Source of the DNA: CAG-791 sp045113775
GTDB taxonomy: Bacteria > Bacillota > Clostridia > Lachnospirales > Lachnospiraceae
Length of the DNA stretch: 64,000 nt
Assembly: GCA_045113775.1 (NCBI GenBank)
Contig: JBGUJH010000157.1
Coordinates: 4,428-68,427, forward strand
Direction of reading: 5' to 3'
Numbering within the stretch: position 1 is the first letter of the stretch; each line of letters opens with the position of its first letter. Positions 50,527 to 58,417 of the stretch are shown one piece after another. Under the pieces are notes generated by a model. That model saw only the letters and a program-made list of their open reading frames with translations. It was not told the origin of the DNA and searched no databases. Made by a program: the position numbers and the translations under genes.

Positions 50527-51705
50527 TCATGCGCCTGTCGGCTCACCGTATTTGTTCTCTATCACCTTTTTGACAGCACCGGCTGCGATCCAGATCAGCC
50601 ATGAAATAGCCCACGATCCCGTCAGGAAACTGAAGCCGAAGTAAAAGCAGGTGACAACTTCCCAGTAGATTGGCATCAACGTGCTCAGATTGCGGTCACT
50701 GTACTGGTACTTTTCCTTTTTGGTTTTGGGCGTGCTAACGTAGCGCTTTCCGCCTCTGTTCCGGCTTGCCTGCGCCCTTGACTGCGCCCGCCTGATCTTC
50801 ACCAACAGACCTTTCTTGGAGCCGTTGTAGACAAACAGGAAAACGCCTGTACCTACGAGGACAAAAAACATCGCCACAGTCAGACTACAGTTAATAATGA
50901 TCATCGGGACAATACTGAGGATGATCGTAACAATTCCAATGATCCTTCGTTTTGTATTCTCGTTATTGACTGTCTGCTCCTGGTCCGCGATGATCTCCTG
51001 CGCTTCTTCGTCAAAATCCAGCGCATCTGTTTTAAAGAATTTCCAGGGTTTCATATAAGCCCTGGCGATCAAAAAGCAGGCTACCGCAGCCGCAATAAAG
51101 ACAAAGAAGAGCGCAATGCCAAAAGATTCCAGCGTTCCGGCTATCCATCCGCCTCCCAAGTCGCCCAACAGAACAGGGCCTACAAAGGAAGTGATGCACA
51201 AAAATACGCCAAACGACCTGATCACTGCCGCAAATCCGCCGACGCTCAGATAATCACAGAGCTCCTCCGCAGTGATCATCCTGCGGGGCTCGTCATACAT
51301 TCCGCTCCAGTTCTGTGTTCCCTGGTCCTGCGTCCCCCAGTTCTGTGTTCCCTGATCTTGCGTGGTCCGCTCCTGGTTTCCAAAGTACTGGGCTCCCCAA
51401 TCTTTTGCCCCCTGGTCCTGGGCTCCCGAAGCTGTTGTGTGAGCATTGTTATCATCACTGCTCTGAGTCCGGGATGCCCGGGCATTAAGGTAGTCCTCAA
51501 TACCAAGGGTCTGCGCCAGCTCCTCGAGATTGCCGAACTCAGAGATCACTGTCCCCACTGCTTCGTTCTCGCTCAGGCCCTCTTCGGTCAGCTCTGTATA
51601 TTTGTCTTCCATCATCGCGGCGAGCTCCTCATAAGCCCGGCGGACTTCCGGTGTGTCAGGAAGACCTGCAAACATCGCATTCAGATAATTTCTGATCGTT
51701 TCCAT
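50527..51705 (-). CDS. DUF1700/HAAS-type membrane protein partnered with PadR
   Basis: 392 aa. The N-terminal ~70 residues (IRNYLNAMFAGLPDTPEVRRAYEEL, VISEFGNLEELAQTLG) match the HAAS/permease-prefix signalling helices that dock PadR regulators. A Gln/Thr/Gly-rich linker with QDQGTQNWG-like repeats follows, then four or five membrane helices. Such proteins sense envelope signals, and the PadR partner adjusts expression. It lies 12 bp after the PadR gene. Confidence 0.75.
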   Translation of the reverse strand: METIRNYLNAMFAGLPDTPEVRRAYEELAAMMEDKYTELTEEGLSENEAVGTVISEFGNLEELAQTLGIEDYLNARASRTQSSDDNNAHTTASGAQDQGAKDWGAQYFGNQERTTQDQGTQNWGTQDQGTQNWSGMYDEPRRMITAEELCDYLSVGGFAAVIRSFGVFLCITSFVGPVLLGDLGGGWIAGTLESFGIALFFVFIAAAVACFLIARAYMKPWKFFKTDALDFDEEAQEIIADQEQTVNNENTKRRIIGIVTIILSIVPMIIINCSLTVAMFFVLVGTGVFLFVYNGSKKGLLVKIRRAQSRAQASRNRGGKRYVSTPKTKKEKYQYSDRNLSTLMPIYWEVVTCFYFGFSFLTGSWAISWLIWIAAGAVKKVIENKYGEPTGA

Positions 51706-51717
51706 GACGTCTCCTTT

Positions 51718-52083
51718 CTATCTGCCGCTGCCTGTCGGCAGTGCGCGAGTTCCCATCGGAGAAATGAACTTCTCGACCACGTCCTTGGTCACATTCCACT
51801 CCTCGCACTTTTCCTTGTAATACTCTCTTCCCGCATCGGTTATGCTGTAATATGTGCGGCGCTTGCCGTTCTCCGCATTCCGGGAAAAGGACGTGATAAA
51901 ACCGTTCTTCTCCATGCGCGTAAATGCTGAATAGAGCGTCGTCTCCTTGATCACATATTTTTCCTCTGACAGAGACCGGATCATTCTGGAGATCTCATAA
52001 CCATAGGAAGGCCTGTCAAGCAGAAGGTACAAAATAAACGTGTCATTATACCCGCGGATCACGTCGCTGCTGATCGTAGTCAA
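51718..52083 (-). CDS. PadR-family transcriptional regulator
   Basis: 121 aa using TTG at 52083 as start (GGAGGAAGGCAG just upstream); the earlier in-frame start would add 15 residues and lacks a site. The winged helix is clear: RGYNDTFILYLLLDRPSYGYEISRMI, TLYSAFTRMEKNGFI, GKRRTYYSITDAGREYY, followed by a short C-terminal helix. PadR proteins bind inverted repeats near their own promoter; candidates lie at 52135-52200. It is cotranscribed with the membrane protein at 50527. Confidence 0.88.
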   Translation of the reverse strand: MTTISSDVIRGYNDTFILYLLLDRPSYGYEISRMIRSLSEEKYVIKETTLYSAFTRMEKNGFITSFSRNAENGKRRTYYSITDAGREYYKEKCEEWNVTKDVVEKFISPMGTRALPTGSGR

Positions 52084-52119
52084 ACTGCCTTCCTCCTTTC
52101 CTGGTAAAACACTGGTAAA

Positions 52120-52210
52120 GTAAAACACCTACGTCTGTCAATGCATCGACAGGCAATGCAACGTTAGTCGTTACAACGACTGTCGTAGTATATCTGTCGT
52201 AGTAAGAATA
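52120..52210. promoter_or_regulatory. PadR promoter/operator region
   Basis: Inverted repeats CTGTC-aatgcatc-GACAG (52135-52152) and AGTCGTTA/CAACGACT (52166-52181) are followed by the direct repeat CTGTCGTAGTA twice (from 52180 and 52194). These are likely regulator sites. There is also a short tandem ACTGGTAAA repeat near 52101-52119. Confidence 0.55.
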
Positions 52211-52252
52211 TAGCACTGTTCATTCTGTTTGTAAAGAGGAGATTTTTTGACA

Positions 52253-52270
52253 TCGAGCTCTGGGGTTGTT
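52253..52270. repeat. Single decayed copy of the 14-bp repeat
   Basis: CGAGCTCTGGGGTTGTTTGT differs from the CGACCTCTGGGGTAGTTTGT form at two positions. It is the only copy found right of 31.9 kb. Confidence 0.55.
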
Positions 52271-52398
52271 TGTTCCCTCCAGGCTCTTGGCAGATTTGGC
52301 CTGAGCTTGACCAAGTCGGAATACCACAGACCTCCCGCGTAAGAAGGGGTCACAGCCGAGGTCATGATATATTTAACTTATTTTTAATCTTCCTTTAA

Positions 52399-52426
52399 TG
52401 GACAATTCGTAAGGAAGTGCTAATAT
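52399..52426 (+). promoter_or_regulatory. Promoter candidate for the riboswitch transcript
   Basis: TGGACA (52399-52404) and TAATAT (52421-52426) are 16 bp apart. This places the transcript start a few bases before the aptamer. Confidence 0.5.
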
Positions 52427-52434
52427 AGCATCAG

Positions 52435-52567
52435 TAAAAGGGAGTAGCGGAACGGCAGTTAAATGCCGATCTGGAAATCGTCAGTACGATGCAGGAAATA
52501 GCATCCGTATCCAGTGAGACCGCAAGACTTTTATCAAGGCAGAAGCTTTGATAAAAGTCTTTTTTTG
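52435..52567 (+). ncRNA. yybP-ykoY (Mn2+-sensing) riboswitch with intrinsic terminator
   Basis: AAAAGGGAGTAGC (52436-52448) pairs by its AAAAG with CTTTT at the end of CCGCAAGACTTTT (from about 52520). GGGAGTAGC and GCAAGAC are the conserved loop words of the yybP-ykoY aptamer, with internal stems CGGCAGTTAAATGCCG-like and GATGC...GCATC. Immediately after, AGACTTTTATCAA pairs with TTTGATAAAAGTCT and is followed by a seven-T run (terminator 52525-52567). The P1 3' strand is shared with the terminator, the standard on-switch layout: Mn2+ would stabilise the aptamer and allow expression of the downstream genes. Confidence 0.82.
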
Positions 52568-52654
52568 TCAAATAGTTTTACTGCAGCGCACAAAAAAGTG
52601 CAGCTGACAATGTCATAATATCAGCGGGTACTGCCCGCAGAAAAGGAGCGAGAT

Positions 52655-53071
52655 ATGTATAGCAGAAATATTGAGATTCGGGAAGCGATCGAAGCCGGCG
52701 AAAGAGCACCAATGTCGCTGCGGGACGCGAGGGAGAGCCTCGGAAGTGCCCGGAACTGGGGACTGCTTGACCTGCTCGGAGGAAGATCGATCAGCGGACT
52801 TGTAAAGCACGTCAAGATTGACAACGCCAGGCAAAGCCTGAACAGGGCGAAGGCAGACTTGAACCGGTTCAGCAAGGAACTATCTGATGTCCGGGATCTT
52901 CAGGGATTGAATATCGAAATCGGAGATTTCCTTACATTTGCGGATTTCTTTTTCGACGGATTCCTGGCTGATATCTTTGTTCAGAGCAAGATCCGGCAGG
53001 CACAGGAAAGAATCGATGATGCTATCTACCGCGTAGAAGAAGTACTGAGACAATTGAGAAACTACAGATAA
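52655..53071 (+). CDS. Unknown helical protein under the Mn2+ riboswitch
   Basis: The 138-aa cytosolic protein starts at ATG 52655 after AAAGGAGCGAG. It is mostly alpha-helical with Arg/Glu/Asp-rich amphipathic stretches that could form coiled coils (IDNARQSLNRAKADLNRFSKEL; IRQAQERIDDAIYRVEEVLRQL), separated by a hydrophobic patch FLTFADFFFDGFLADIF. No metal-binding His/Cys cluster is seen. The family is not recognised. It is the first gene after the riboswitch terminator, so it should be expressed when Mn2+ is high. Confidence 0.75.
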   Translation: MYSRNIEIREAIEAGERAPMSLRDARESLGSARNWGLLDLLGGRSISGLVKHVKIDNARQSLNRAKADLNRFSKELSDVRDLQGLNIEIGDFLTFADFFFDGFLADIFVQSKIRQAQERIDDAIYRVEEVLRQLRNYR

Positions 53072-53141
53072 TAGGATTTTTCGCAGAAACGAAGGTCGAT
53101 ATAGTATTCGCGAGTTTAGTATTGATCAGGAGGGAAGAACA

Positions 53142-53369
53142 ATGTTGACGCTTAGTATTATGATCTTAATGGTAATGCTTTTAGCAAGTGTGATCAGCAT
53201 CGGTATCCGCTTGGCATGGGGAGCGACAAAGTTCCTCTTCGGGCTTGGCCTGTTCTGGTTCTGCCCGCTGTTATTCGTGCTGGCAGTACTGTTTGGAGGG
53301 TTCAGCCACACCTGGCTGCTGATCGTGATCGTCGGACTGCTGTTCGGCGGTGGATTTAGAAGGATATGA
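53142..53369 (+). CDS. Small two- or three-helix membrane protein downstream of the Mn2+ riboswitch
   Basis: 75 aa; ATG 53142 follows AGGAGGGAAGAAC. The sequence is almost entirely hydrophobic (LTLSIMILMVMLLASVI, FLFGLGLFWFCPLLFVLAVLFGG, WLLIVIVGLLFGG) with a short Arg-rich end. It resembles small membrane regulators or subunits but matches no known Mn exporter. It shares the transcript with the helical protein 70 bp upstream and ends at a terminator, forming a two-gene unit. Confidence 0.72.
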   Translation: MLTLSIMILMVMLLASVISIGIRLAWGATKFLFGLGLFWFCPLLFVLAVLFGGFSHTWLLIVIVGLLFGGGFRRI

Positions 53370-53373
53370 AAGA

Positions 53374-53405
53374 GTGAAAAAGCGCCGGGGAACCGGCGCT
53401 TTTGC
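53374..53405 (+). terminator. Rho-independent terminator
   Basis: The stem AAAGCGCCGG/CCGGCGCTTT has a GGAA loop and is followed by TGCTTTTC. Confidence 0.88.
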
Positions 53406-53449
53406 TTTTCTATTCTAAATACAGTACATTGCAGTACCACCGTTAGTTC

Positions 53450-53998
53450 TTAATCCCCCACCAGCTTGACCGTCGTGTAACCGACGCCGATAGCGGGCAG
53501 GATCTTGTCGATCAGATCTCTCGTCGCAAAGCGAATGGAGCTGGTGTTCATGCACGGATGGCATCCAAACTGGTCTTCTTCTAGCACATCTTCGTCGATG
53601 AGCAGGCGCACTCTGTGGTCATGGTCGTTCATCAGTCCGAGGACGGACACGCTGCCCGGCTGCAGGTCCAGAAACTGTTCCATGAACTGCGGCTCGCCAA
53701 AAGACAGCCGGCTGATCCCCAGCTGCCCGGACAGTTCCTTGGTTTTGAAGGGCTTGTCACCCGGCATGACCAGAAGATAGAAATTCGTCTTCTGGCGGTT
53801 GCAGAGGAACAGGTTTTTGCAGATCTTTACGCCCAGGATCGCGTCGACCTTTTCGCAGACCTCCATCGAGGTCGCGGGCTCGTCGGGATGGTCCGTCCGC
53901 ACAAAATCAATGCCCAGCTCATTCAGCAGCTTGTAAGCCCTGACCTCCCTGTCCTGTCTTCCTTCCATGCTGTCAGGTGCCCCATGCAGTAGTTCCAT
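53450..53998 (-). CDS. proX: Prolyl-tRNA editing protein, ProX/YbaK-like
   Basis: 182 aa from ATG 53998. The sequence follows the YbaK/ProRS-INS fold of free-standing ProX: DFVRTDHPDEPATSMEVCEKVDAILG, CKNLFLCNRQKTNFYLLVMPGDKPFKTKEL, FGEPQFMEQFLDLQPGSVSVLGLMND, and HPCMNTSSIRF near the C-terminus. It deacylates Ala-tRNA(Pro), preventing misincorporation. The 89-bp gap to the upstream SRAP gene contains a hairpin repeat, directly before the GGAGGATTGGAG site. Confidence 0.85.
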   Translation of the reverse strand: MELLHGAPDSMEGRQDREVRAYKLLNELGIDFVRTDHPDEPATSMEVCEKVDAILGVKICKNLFLCNRQKTNFYLLVMPGDKPFKTKELSGQLGISRLSFGEPQFMEQFLDLQPGSVSVLGLMNDHDHRVRLLIDEDVLEEDQFGCHPCMNTSSIRFATRDLIDKILPAIGVGYTTVKLVGD

Positions 53999-54014
53999 TC
54001 TCTCCAATCCTCCT

Positions 54015-54035
54015 GGCTTACCAAGCAAGCCGCTG
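54015..54035 (-). repeat. Solo copy of the GCGGCTYGC hairpin repeat (minus)
   Basis: The minus strand reads CAGCGGCTTGC-TTG-GTAAGCC. Relative to other copies the C:G pair is replaced by T:A in the stem, so pairing is kept. It lies directly upstream of the ProX ribosome binding site. Confidence 0.5.
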
Positions 54036-54087
54036 TGCCGGCCGCTAATGCTCTCCCCGTTCAAATCTCCCACGCTGCTGCGCGCGA

Positions 54088-54753
54088 TTACCACTCAAAA
54101 GTCATCTGTTCATACGGTCTCTCTGCCTTCAGCAAAGGCAGCACCTTGGCCAAAATATCGTCCGCCTCACTCCCTCCGTTAACCCACGGCCAAACTTCCG
54201 CCCGTGAGAGGATCAACGGCATCCTGTCGTGCACCGGAGCCATCGAGGCGTTCGCCTCTCTGGTCAGGACCACAAATCTCTTTTCTTCTCCATATGGCCT
54301 GTAAATACCGGCCAGATATAGAATCCGGTTTTCAGGAACAGTGAAGGTCACTTTCTCCTTCTTCTTGTCCCACTCATAAAAGCCTGCTGCCGGCAGCACG
54401 CATCGCCTTGCGGCATAGCTGTCTGCAAAGGTCGGCCTGTCTTTCACACTTTCCGCCCGCGCGTTGATCAGAAGTTTCCCTTTATCAAAACCGGGGAATC
54501 CCCATTGGAGAAGTTCTGCCCCCAGACCCGCGTCTGCGGACTTGTGGTCTTCATTCTCTGCTTGGCTATTAACGTGCACTGAACTGCCCTTTCCGATCAC
54601 CGCAAGCGCTTTCATTCCCGGAGTATAGTCCCCTGCGCGCATTCCCGGAGTATAGTCCCCTGCGCGCAGTTCATAAGCTTCACCCGCAAGTTCGGGAAAA
54701 TCTTCTTCAAAAGCGTCCTCCGCGTCATCTGTCCAGAAATATCTTCCGCACAT
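54088..54753 (-). CDS. SRAP-family DNA-protein crosslink protein (YedK/HMCES-like)
   Basis: 221 aa. MCGRYFWTD has catalytic Cys2 exposed after Met removal; LLINARAESV, AAGFYEWDK and APVHDRMPLIL supply the conserved Asn, Glu and His of the SRAP active site. The protein covalently traps abasic sites in single-stranded DNA. A 27-bp in-frame tandem duplication (54613-54666) doubles RAGDYTPGM near residues 30-47, close to the DNA-binding face. Confidence 0.9.
   Translation of the reverse strand: MCGRYFWTDDAEDAFEEDFPELAGEAYELRAGDYTPGMRAGDYTPGMKALAVIGKGSSVHVNSQAENEDHKSADAGLGAELLQWGFPGFDKGKLLINARAESVKDRPTFADSYAARRCVLPAAGFYEWDKKKEKVTFTVPENRILYLAGIYRPYGEEKRFVVLTREANASMAPVHDRMPLILSRAEVWPWVNGGSEADDILAKVLPLLKAERPYEQMTFEW
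54613..54666. repeat. Exact 27-bp in-frame tandem duplication in the SRAP gene
   Basis: Two identical 27-bp units abut (54613-54639, 54640-54666). Each encodes a nine-residue RAGDYTPGM-type segment, and the frame is preserved. Confidence 0.95.
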
Positions 54754-54830
54754 GCGCTTATCCCTCCTGTATTCGAAGCTCTTCGCCGGCAGCAGTGATT
54801 ATATTCCCCCGCATCAAATCCTGCCCTGCG

Positions 54831-55682
54831 CTACAGCCCCATCTTGCTCATGATCTGCTCCGCCGTCACGCCGGGATGCGTTAGATACAGCCGCACGATC
54901 TGGTCCGCGAGCTCTCTGCTGATCCCCCGGCGCGCTGAGATTTCGGACACTGTGCAATGCTTTTTGATGTCAGAGCCGATCTTTCGGATCAGGTCTGCGG
55001 AAACCTGTTCCTTTGTCGACACTGTCGTTCCTGCAGCAGGTTTGGACGGGCTATGCGCGATCTCTATTTTCTCAACCGTGATGCCGTAGGACTTCAGTCT
55101 TTCTCCTTTTGTCCCTACGAAATCACCGACGCCGCTTTTCGCCCCCGGAATCGTATCAGTCTCCGGAATCGTGAGCACCGCCATCGTGATCGGCTGGTTG
55201 AACCTCCTCGGGCCGCAGCTTCCCGGATTGAGATACAGGATTCCGTCGACATAGGTCTGCGCGTACTTGTGGCTGTGCCCATAGATGACCACATCTGCAT
55301 CCACGTCCGCCGGGATGTCCTTCTTCTTGTGGGTCATGAAGAACTTGCGGCCGTATAACTGCACCTCGAGCTCATAAGGTATATCTGCTGCCCAGTCGCG
55401 GTCGTTGTTGCCGCGTACTACATAGAAGTTTCCGGCTCCGCCGACCATATAAGAAGCGCTGTTCCCGCAAGCGCGGCGGATCTTGTCCAGCGTTTCAGGC
55501 CCGCTTATATCGCCGCCGTGCAGAACTGCATCACAGGTCTTAATTACCTCGACGACTTCCGGACGGAGCATATTGTGCGTATCCGAAATAACGGCAATCC
55601 TGTGCCCGGTTCCGCCTGCGGCAGATCGGTTTCGGCCGGTCCCATTCCCAATCCCGTCGGCTGCCTGATCTCTGTCTCTCAT
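54831..55682 (-). CDS. YfcE/MJ0936-type metallophosphoesterase with C-terminal extension
   Basis: 283 aa from ATG 55682 (GGAAGGAAGG upstream; stop of the GNAT gene overlaps as ATGA). Phosphoesterase motifs: VISDTHNMLRPEV, VLHGGDISG, VVRGNNDRDW, FMTHKKKD and IYGHSHKYAQ (two-metal site), then LNPGSCGPRRFNQP. The domain ends near residue 185. The remaining ~95 residues include a helix-turn-helix-like segment (SEISARRGISRELADQIVRLYLTHPGVTAEQI), an unusual addition. It hydrolyses phosphodiesters in the cytosol. Confidence 0.85.
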   Translation of the reverse strand: MRDRDQAADGIGNGTGRNRSAAGGTGHRIAVISDTHNMLRPEVVEVIKTCDAVLHGGDISGPETLDKIRRACGNSASYMVGGAGNFYVVRGNNDRDWAADIPYELEVQLYGRKFFMTHKKKDIPADVDADVVIYGHSHKYAQTYVDGILYLNPGSCGPRRFNQPITMAVLTIPETDTIPGAKSGVGDFVGTKGERLKSYGITVEKIEIAHSPSKPAAGTTVSTKEQVSADLIRKIGSDIKKHCTVSEISARRGISRELADQIVRLYLTHPGVTAEQIMSKMGL

Positions 55683-56167
55683 TCTACCTTCCTTCCGGCC
55701 ATCTTGAGCAGTGTATCTCCGGCTGCCCGGTATACGGTCCACTCGTCCATCGGAACCGCCCCGATCGACTTGTAGAAGTCAATACTGGGCTGATTCCAAT
55801 CGAGGCAGGACCATTCCAAACGACCGCAGCCACGGTTCACCGCGATGTGGGCCAGCTCCCTGAGCAGTGCTTTGCCGTAACCTTTGCCGCGATACGAGGG
55901 CCGGACATACAGGTCCTCCAGGTAGATGCCGGCGCGCCCGAGGAAGGTTGAAAAGTTATGAAAAAAGAGCGCAAATCCGACTTCTGTGCTCCCGTCCATA
56001 ACAAAGAGCACTTCCGCTTTCTTTTTCTCAAACAGCTGCTCACGAAGCAGCGCTTCCGTGGCGACGACTTCGTCTTCCATCTTTTCATATTTTGCCAGTG
56101 ATCTGATGAACTTCAGGATCAGTCGGCAATCGTTTTCATTTGCAAAACGGAATCGGTAATTTGCCAT
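55679..56167 (-). CDS. GNAT-family N-acetyltransferase (diamine acetyltransferase-like)
   Basis: 162 aa. MANYRFRFANENDCRLILKFIRSLAKYE at the start and YLEDLYVRPSYRGKGYGKALLRELAHIA (acetyl-CoA motif RGKGYG) with LEWSCLDWNQPSIDFYKSIGA resemble spermidine/spermine acetyltransferase-type GNATs. The substrate is probably an amine, but this is inferred. Its stop overlaps the phosphoesterase start by 4 bp. Confidence 0.88.
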   Translation of the reverse strand: MANYRFRFANENDCRLILKFIRSLAKYEKMEDEVVATEALLREQLFEKKKAEVLFVMDGSTEVGFALFFHNFSTFLGRAGIYLEDLYVRPSYRGKGYGKALLRELAHIAVNRGCGRLEWSCLDWNQPSIDFYKSIGAVPMDEWTVYRAAGDTLLKMAGRKVE

Positions 56168-56285
56168 GCAGGCCTCCTTTTTCTCAAGGATATGGGCTCA
56201 GGCCGCCTGGTCCATCTCCTGTTCACTGTACTCCTCGACGATCTTGTCGTACTCGCTGATCGCCCCGCCGCGCACATCGGGAAGC

Positions 56286-57113
56286 TCACATCTTCTTCAC
56301 TACTGCCTCCACCAGCTTCTGCAGTTCCTTGCCGGCGCGGTTTGCGACCTTCTGGATCTCCTCGTGGGAGGTCTCAAAAGTCGTGTTCGCGATGGCCATA
56401 TCAGTTATGCAGGTGATTCCCAATACTCTCATGCCCATATGGCACAGTGCGACGCCTTCGCAGCCGGTACTCATGCCGACCGCATCCGCTCCGAGCATCG
56501 CGTACATAGCTACTTCATTGGGTGTCTCATACGCAGGGCCTGTGATCTGCAGATAGACTCCGTCCTCCAGTTCGATTCCGAGTTCATCAGCAGTCTGATG
56601 CAGGAGTGCCTGCAGCTCCTTGTCGTAAACAGCGCTCACATCAGGGAAACGCACGCCCAGACGGCTGTCATTGGGGCCGATCAGCGGCGAAGGAACAAAA
56701 GCCGTGTTCTGGTCCGTGATGCACATCAGTGTCCCGGGATGGAAATTCTTGTTGAGACCGCCGGCGGCATTGGTCAGGATGATCGCCTCCACGCCCATCA
56801 GCGCCATGACGCGCACGGGCAGAACGACCTTCTGCATCGGATATCCCTCATAGAAATGCACGCGGCCGTTCATCAGGACAACCGGCACGGAACCGAGATA
56901 ACCGAAAATATATTCTCCCTTGTGTCCGTCGACTGTAGAACGCGGGAACCCTTCGAGCTCGGAATAAGGAATCCTTGTCACCACCTCGATGTCGTCCGCA
57001 AGTCCTCCCAACCCCGATCCGAGAACGATCCCGATCTTAGGCACGAAATCCGTGTGCTCGCGCACCGCTGCCAGAGCCTGCTCATAATCTGCCAAAACAT
57101 TGAAGTCTCCCAT
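56286..57113 (-). CDS. punA: Purine nucleoside phosphorylase
   Basis: The 275-aa protein is the trimeric PNP-I type: IGIVLGSGLGGLADDIE near residue 28, GRVHFYEGYPMQKVVLPVRVM (substrate phosphate and base loop), IILTNAAGGLNKNFHPGTLM, GPAYETPNEVAM and GADAVGMSTGCEGV. It converts purine nucleosides and phosphate to base and ribose-1-phosphate. Usual family length and complete. The 118-bp gap to the GNAT gene contains a 25-codon leftover frame with no start or binding site. Confidence 0.93.
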   Translation of the reverse strand: MGDFNVLADYEQALAAVREHTDFVPKIGIVLGSGLGGLADDIEVVTRIPYSELEGFPRSTVDGHKGEYIFGYLGSVPVVLMNGRVHFYEGYPMQKVVLPVRVMALMGVEAIILTNAAGGLNKNFHPGTLMCITDQNTAFVPSPLIGPNDSRLGVRFPDVSAVYDKELQALLHQTADELGIELEDGVYLQITGPAYETPNEVAMYAMLGADAVGMSTGCEGVALCHMGMRVLGITCITDMAIANTTFETSHEEIQKVANRAGKELQKLVEAVVKKM

Positions 57114-57157
57114 TTTTTCCCCTTTCTGTATCCTTTTCAGACCTTCCTTTGTTTTTC

Positions 57158-57622
57158 CTATTTGAAACCTTTGCGCCTTTCGGCGGCATCAATGAGTTCC
57201 CGCGCCTCCTCCATGGCAGCTGCCAGATACGGTTTCTGCCACTCGCGGCCTTGCTTCTCGGCCTGCTTTATCTCCTCCCAGGCGGCATTCTCTCTCCCGG
57301 GAGAATATTCCGCCCCTGCGAAGACATGCGGGTGCCTCCTAATCATTTTATCAGAAACTGTGCGCGCCACGTCATCCAGAGTAAAAAGCCCTTCCTCCTC
57401 TGCCATGCATGCGTGGAACATCACTTGCAAAAGCAGGTCTCCCAGCTCTTCTTTCAAGTTCTCGGCGTCCCCTGTCTGCGTCAAAATATTGATCCCGCAG
57501 ATCACCTCCGCGGCTTCCTCGATGCACTCCGGCTTGAGGCTCTCATGGGTCTGCACGCGGTCCCAAGGACATTTGACGCGCAGTTCCTGCACGATCTCTT
57601 TTAATCTGTCAATCTCACTCAT
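57158..57622 (-). CDS. MazG-family nucleotide pyrophosphohydrolase (single-domain)
   Basis: 154 aa from ATG 57622. The MazG motifs are KCPWDRVQTHESLKPECIEEAAEVI and EELGDLLLQVMFHACMAEE (ExxE and EExxD metal site), followed by RRHPHVF. It carries only one of the two MazG repeats, so it is a short form. It hydrolyses NTPs, including damaged ones, to NMP and PPi. It is adjacent to the PNP gene 44 bp downstream on the same strand. Confidence 0.85.
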   Translation of the reverse strand: MSEIDRLKEIVQELRVKCPWDRVQTHESLKPECIEEAAEVICGINILTQTGDAENLKEELGDLLLQVMFHACMAEEEGLFTLDDVARTVSDKMIRRHPHVFAGAEYSPGRENAAWEEIKQAEKQGREWQKPYLAAAMEEARELIDAAERRKGFK

Positions 57623-57713
57623 TTTTTCCTCTGCTGCGGGCTGCCGCCCGGACCCGTTGTTCTGTTTTACCGACGGAACTTCCGGCGCAGTCACTCTGCT
57701 GCTCCGCAAGCAC

Positions 57714-58343
57714 TCAGCGAATGAAGTTCGTCGCCTGCCATTCTTCTGTCTCGGGCAGGCCGTATTTTTCCTTGCCCAGAGCGATGCTCTTCATGAGAAA
57801 GCTCATGTTGCGAGCGAGCACGCGGACTGTCTGCATGCCCTCGAGGTCCTGAGCCGCTTCGCCCTTCATCCGGCCGTGCACGCTGTTCCAATACTGGCTG
57901 GAGGCAACAGGCATACCGCAGATTGTGAAGTACTTGTTGAGCTCATCAAAAGTCGCGCTGCATCCGCCCCTTCTGGCGACCACTACGCTTGCACCGACCT
58001 TCATGGTCTTGTCAAAATGCGTGCTGTAGAAGAGACGGTCCAGACATGCGACAAGTGTTGCGTTTGCGGACGCGTAGTAAACAGGCGATGCGACCACCAG
58101 GCCGTCCGCCTCTTCAAACTTAGGCGCGATCTCATTGACAATATCGTCAAAAACGCACTGGCCGTTCTCCGCGCAGGCGTTGCAGGCGATGCAGCCGCGG
58201 ACAGCTTTGTTCCCGACCCTTATCACTTCCGCCTCAATACCCTGTTCTTCAAAGATCGAGACCATTTCATCGAGAGCGATGCTGGTATTTCCGCCCTTTC
58301 TGGGACTTCCGTTCAAGATCAGTACTTTTAATTTCTTTTCCAT
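57714..58343 (-). CDS. Flavodoxin-fold NADPH-dependent FMN reductase-like protein
   Basis: 209 aa from ATG 58343, which follows AAGGAGGAAGAT (an earlier Met would add six residues). The flavodoxin FMN loop KVLILNGSPRKGGNTSIALDEM, CIACNACAENGQC and ASPVYYASANATLVACLDR are typical of the iron-sulfur-flavoprotein-like/NADPH:FMN reductase group. Cysteines CxxCxxC near residue 47 could bind a cluster or serve redox roles. Its exact substrate is unknown. Confidence 0.88.
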   Translation of the reverse strand: MEKKLKVLILNGSPRKGGNTSIALDEMVSIFEEQGIEAEVIRVGNKAVRGCIACNACAENGQCVFDDIVNEIAPKFEEADGLVVASPVYYASANATLVACLDRLFYSTHFDKTMKVGASVVVARRGGCSATFDELNKYFTICGMPVASSQYWNSVHGRMKGEAAQDLEGMQTVRVLARNMSFLMKSIALGKEKYGLPETEEWQATNFIR

Positions 58344-58417
58344 ATCTTCCTCCTTGTTCAAAGCGCTCTGCGCGCTGTTATGTTAAGACTCACGAAGCAA
58401 TGCGCCGCGCTGAAATA

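Noticed and set aside
56194..56285. Short frame ending SEYDKIVEEYSEQEMDQAA downstream of the purine phosphorylase
   Set aside because: Protein-like but only about 25 codons, with no start codon or binding site; probably a leftover fragment.
58355..58400. Another copy of the GCGGCTCGC hairpin family
   Set aside because: AGCGCTCTGCGCGCT is palindromic but does not match the family sequence.
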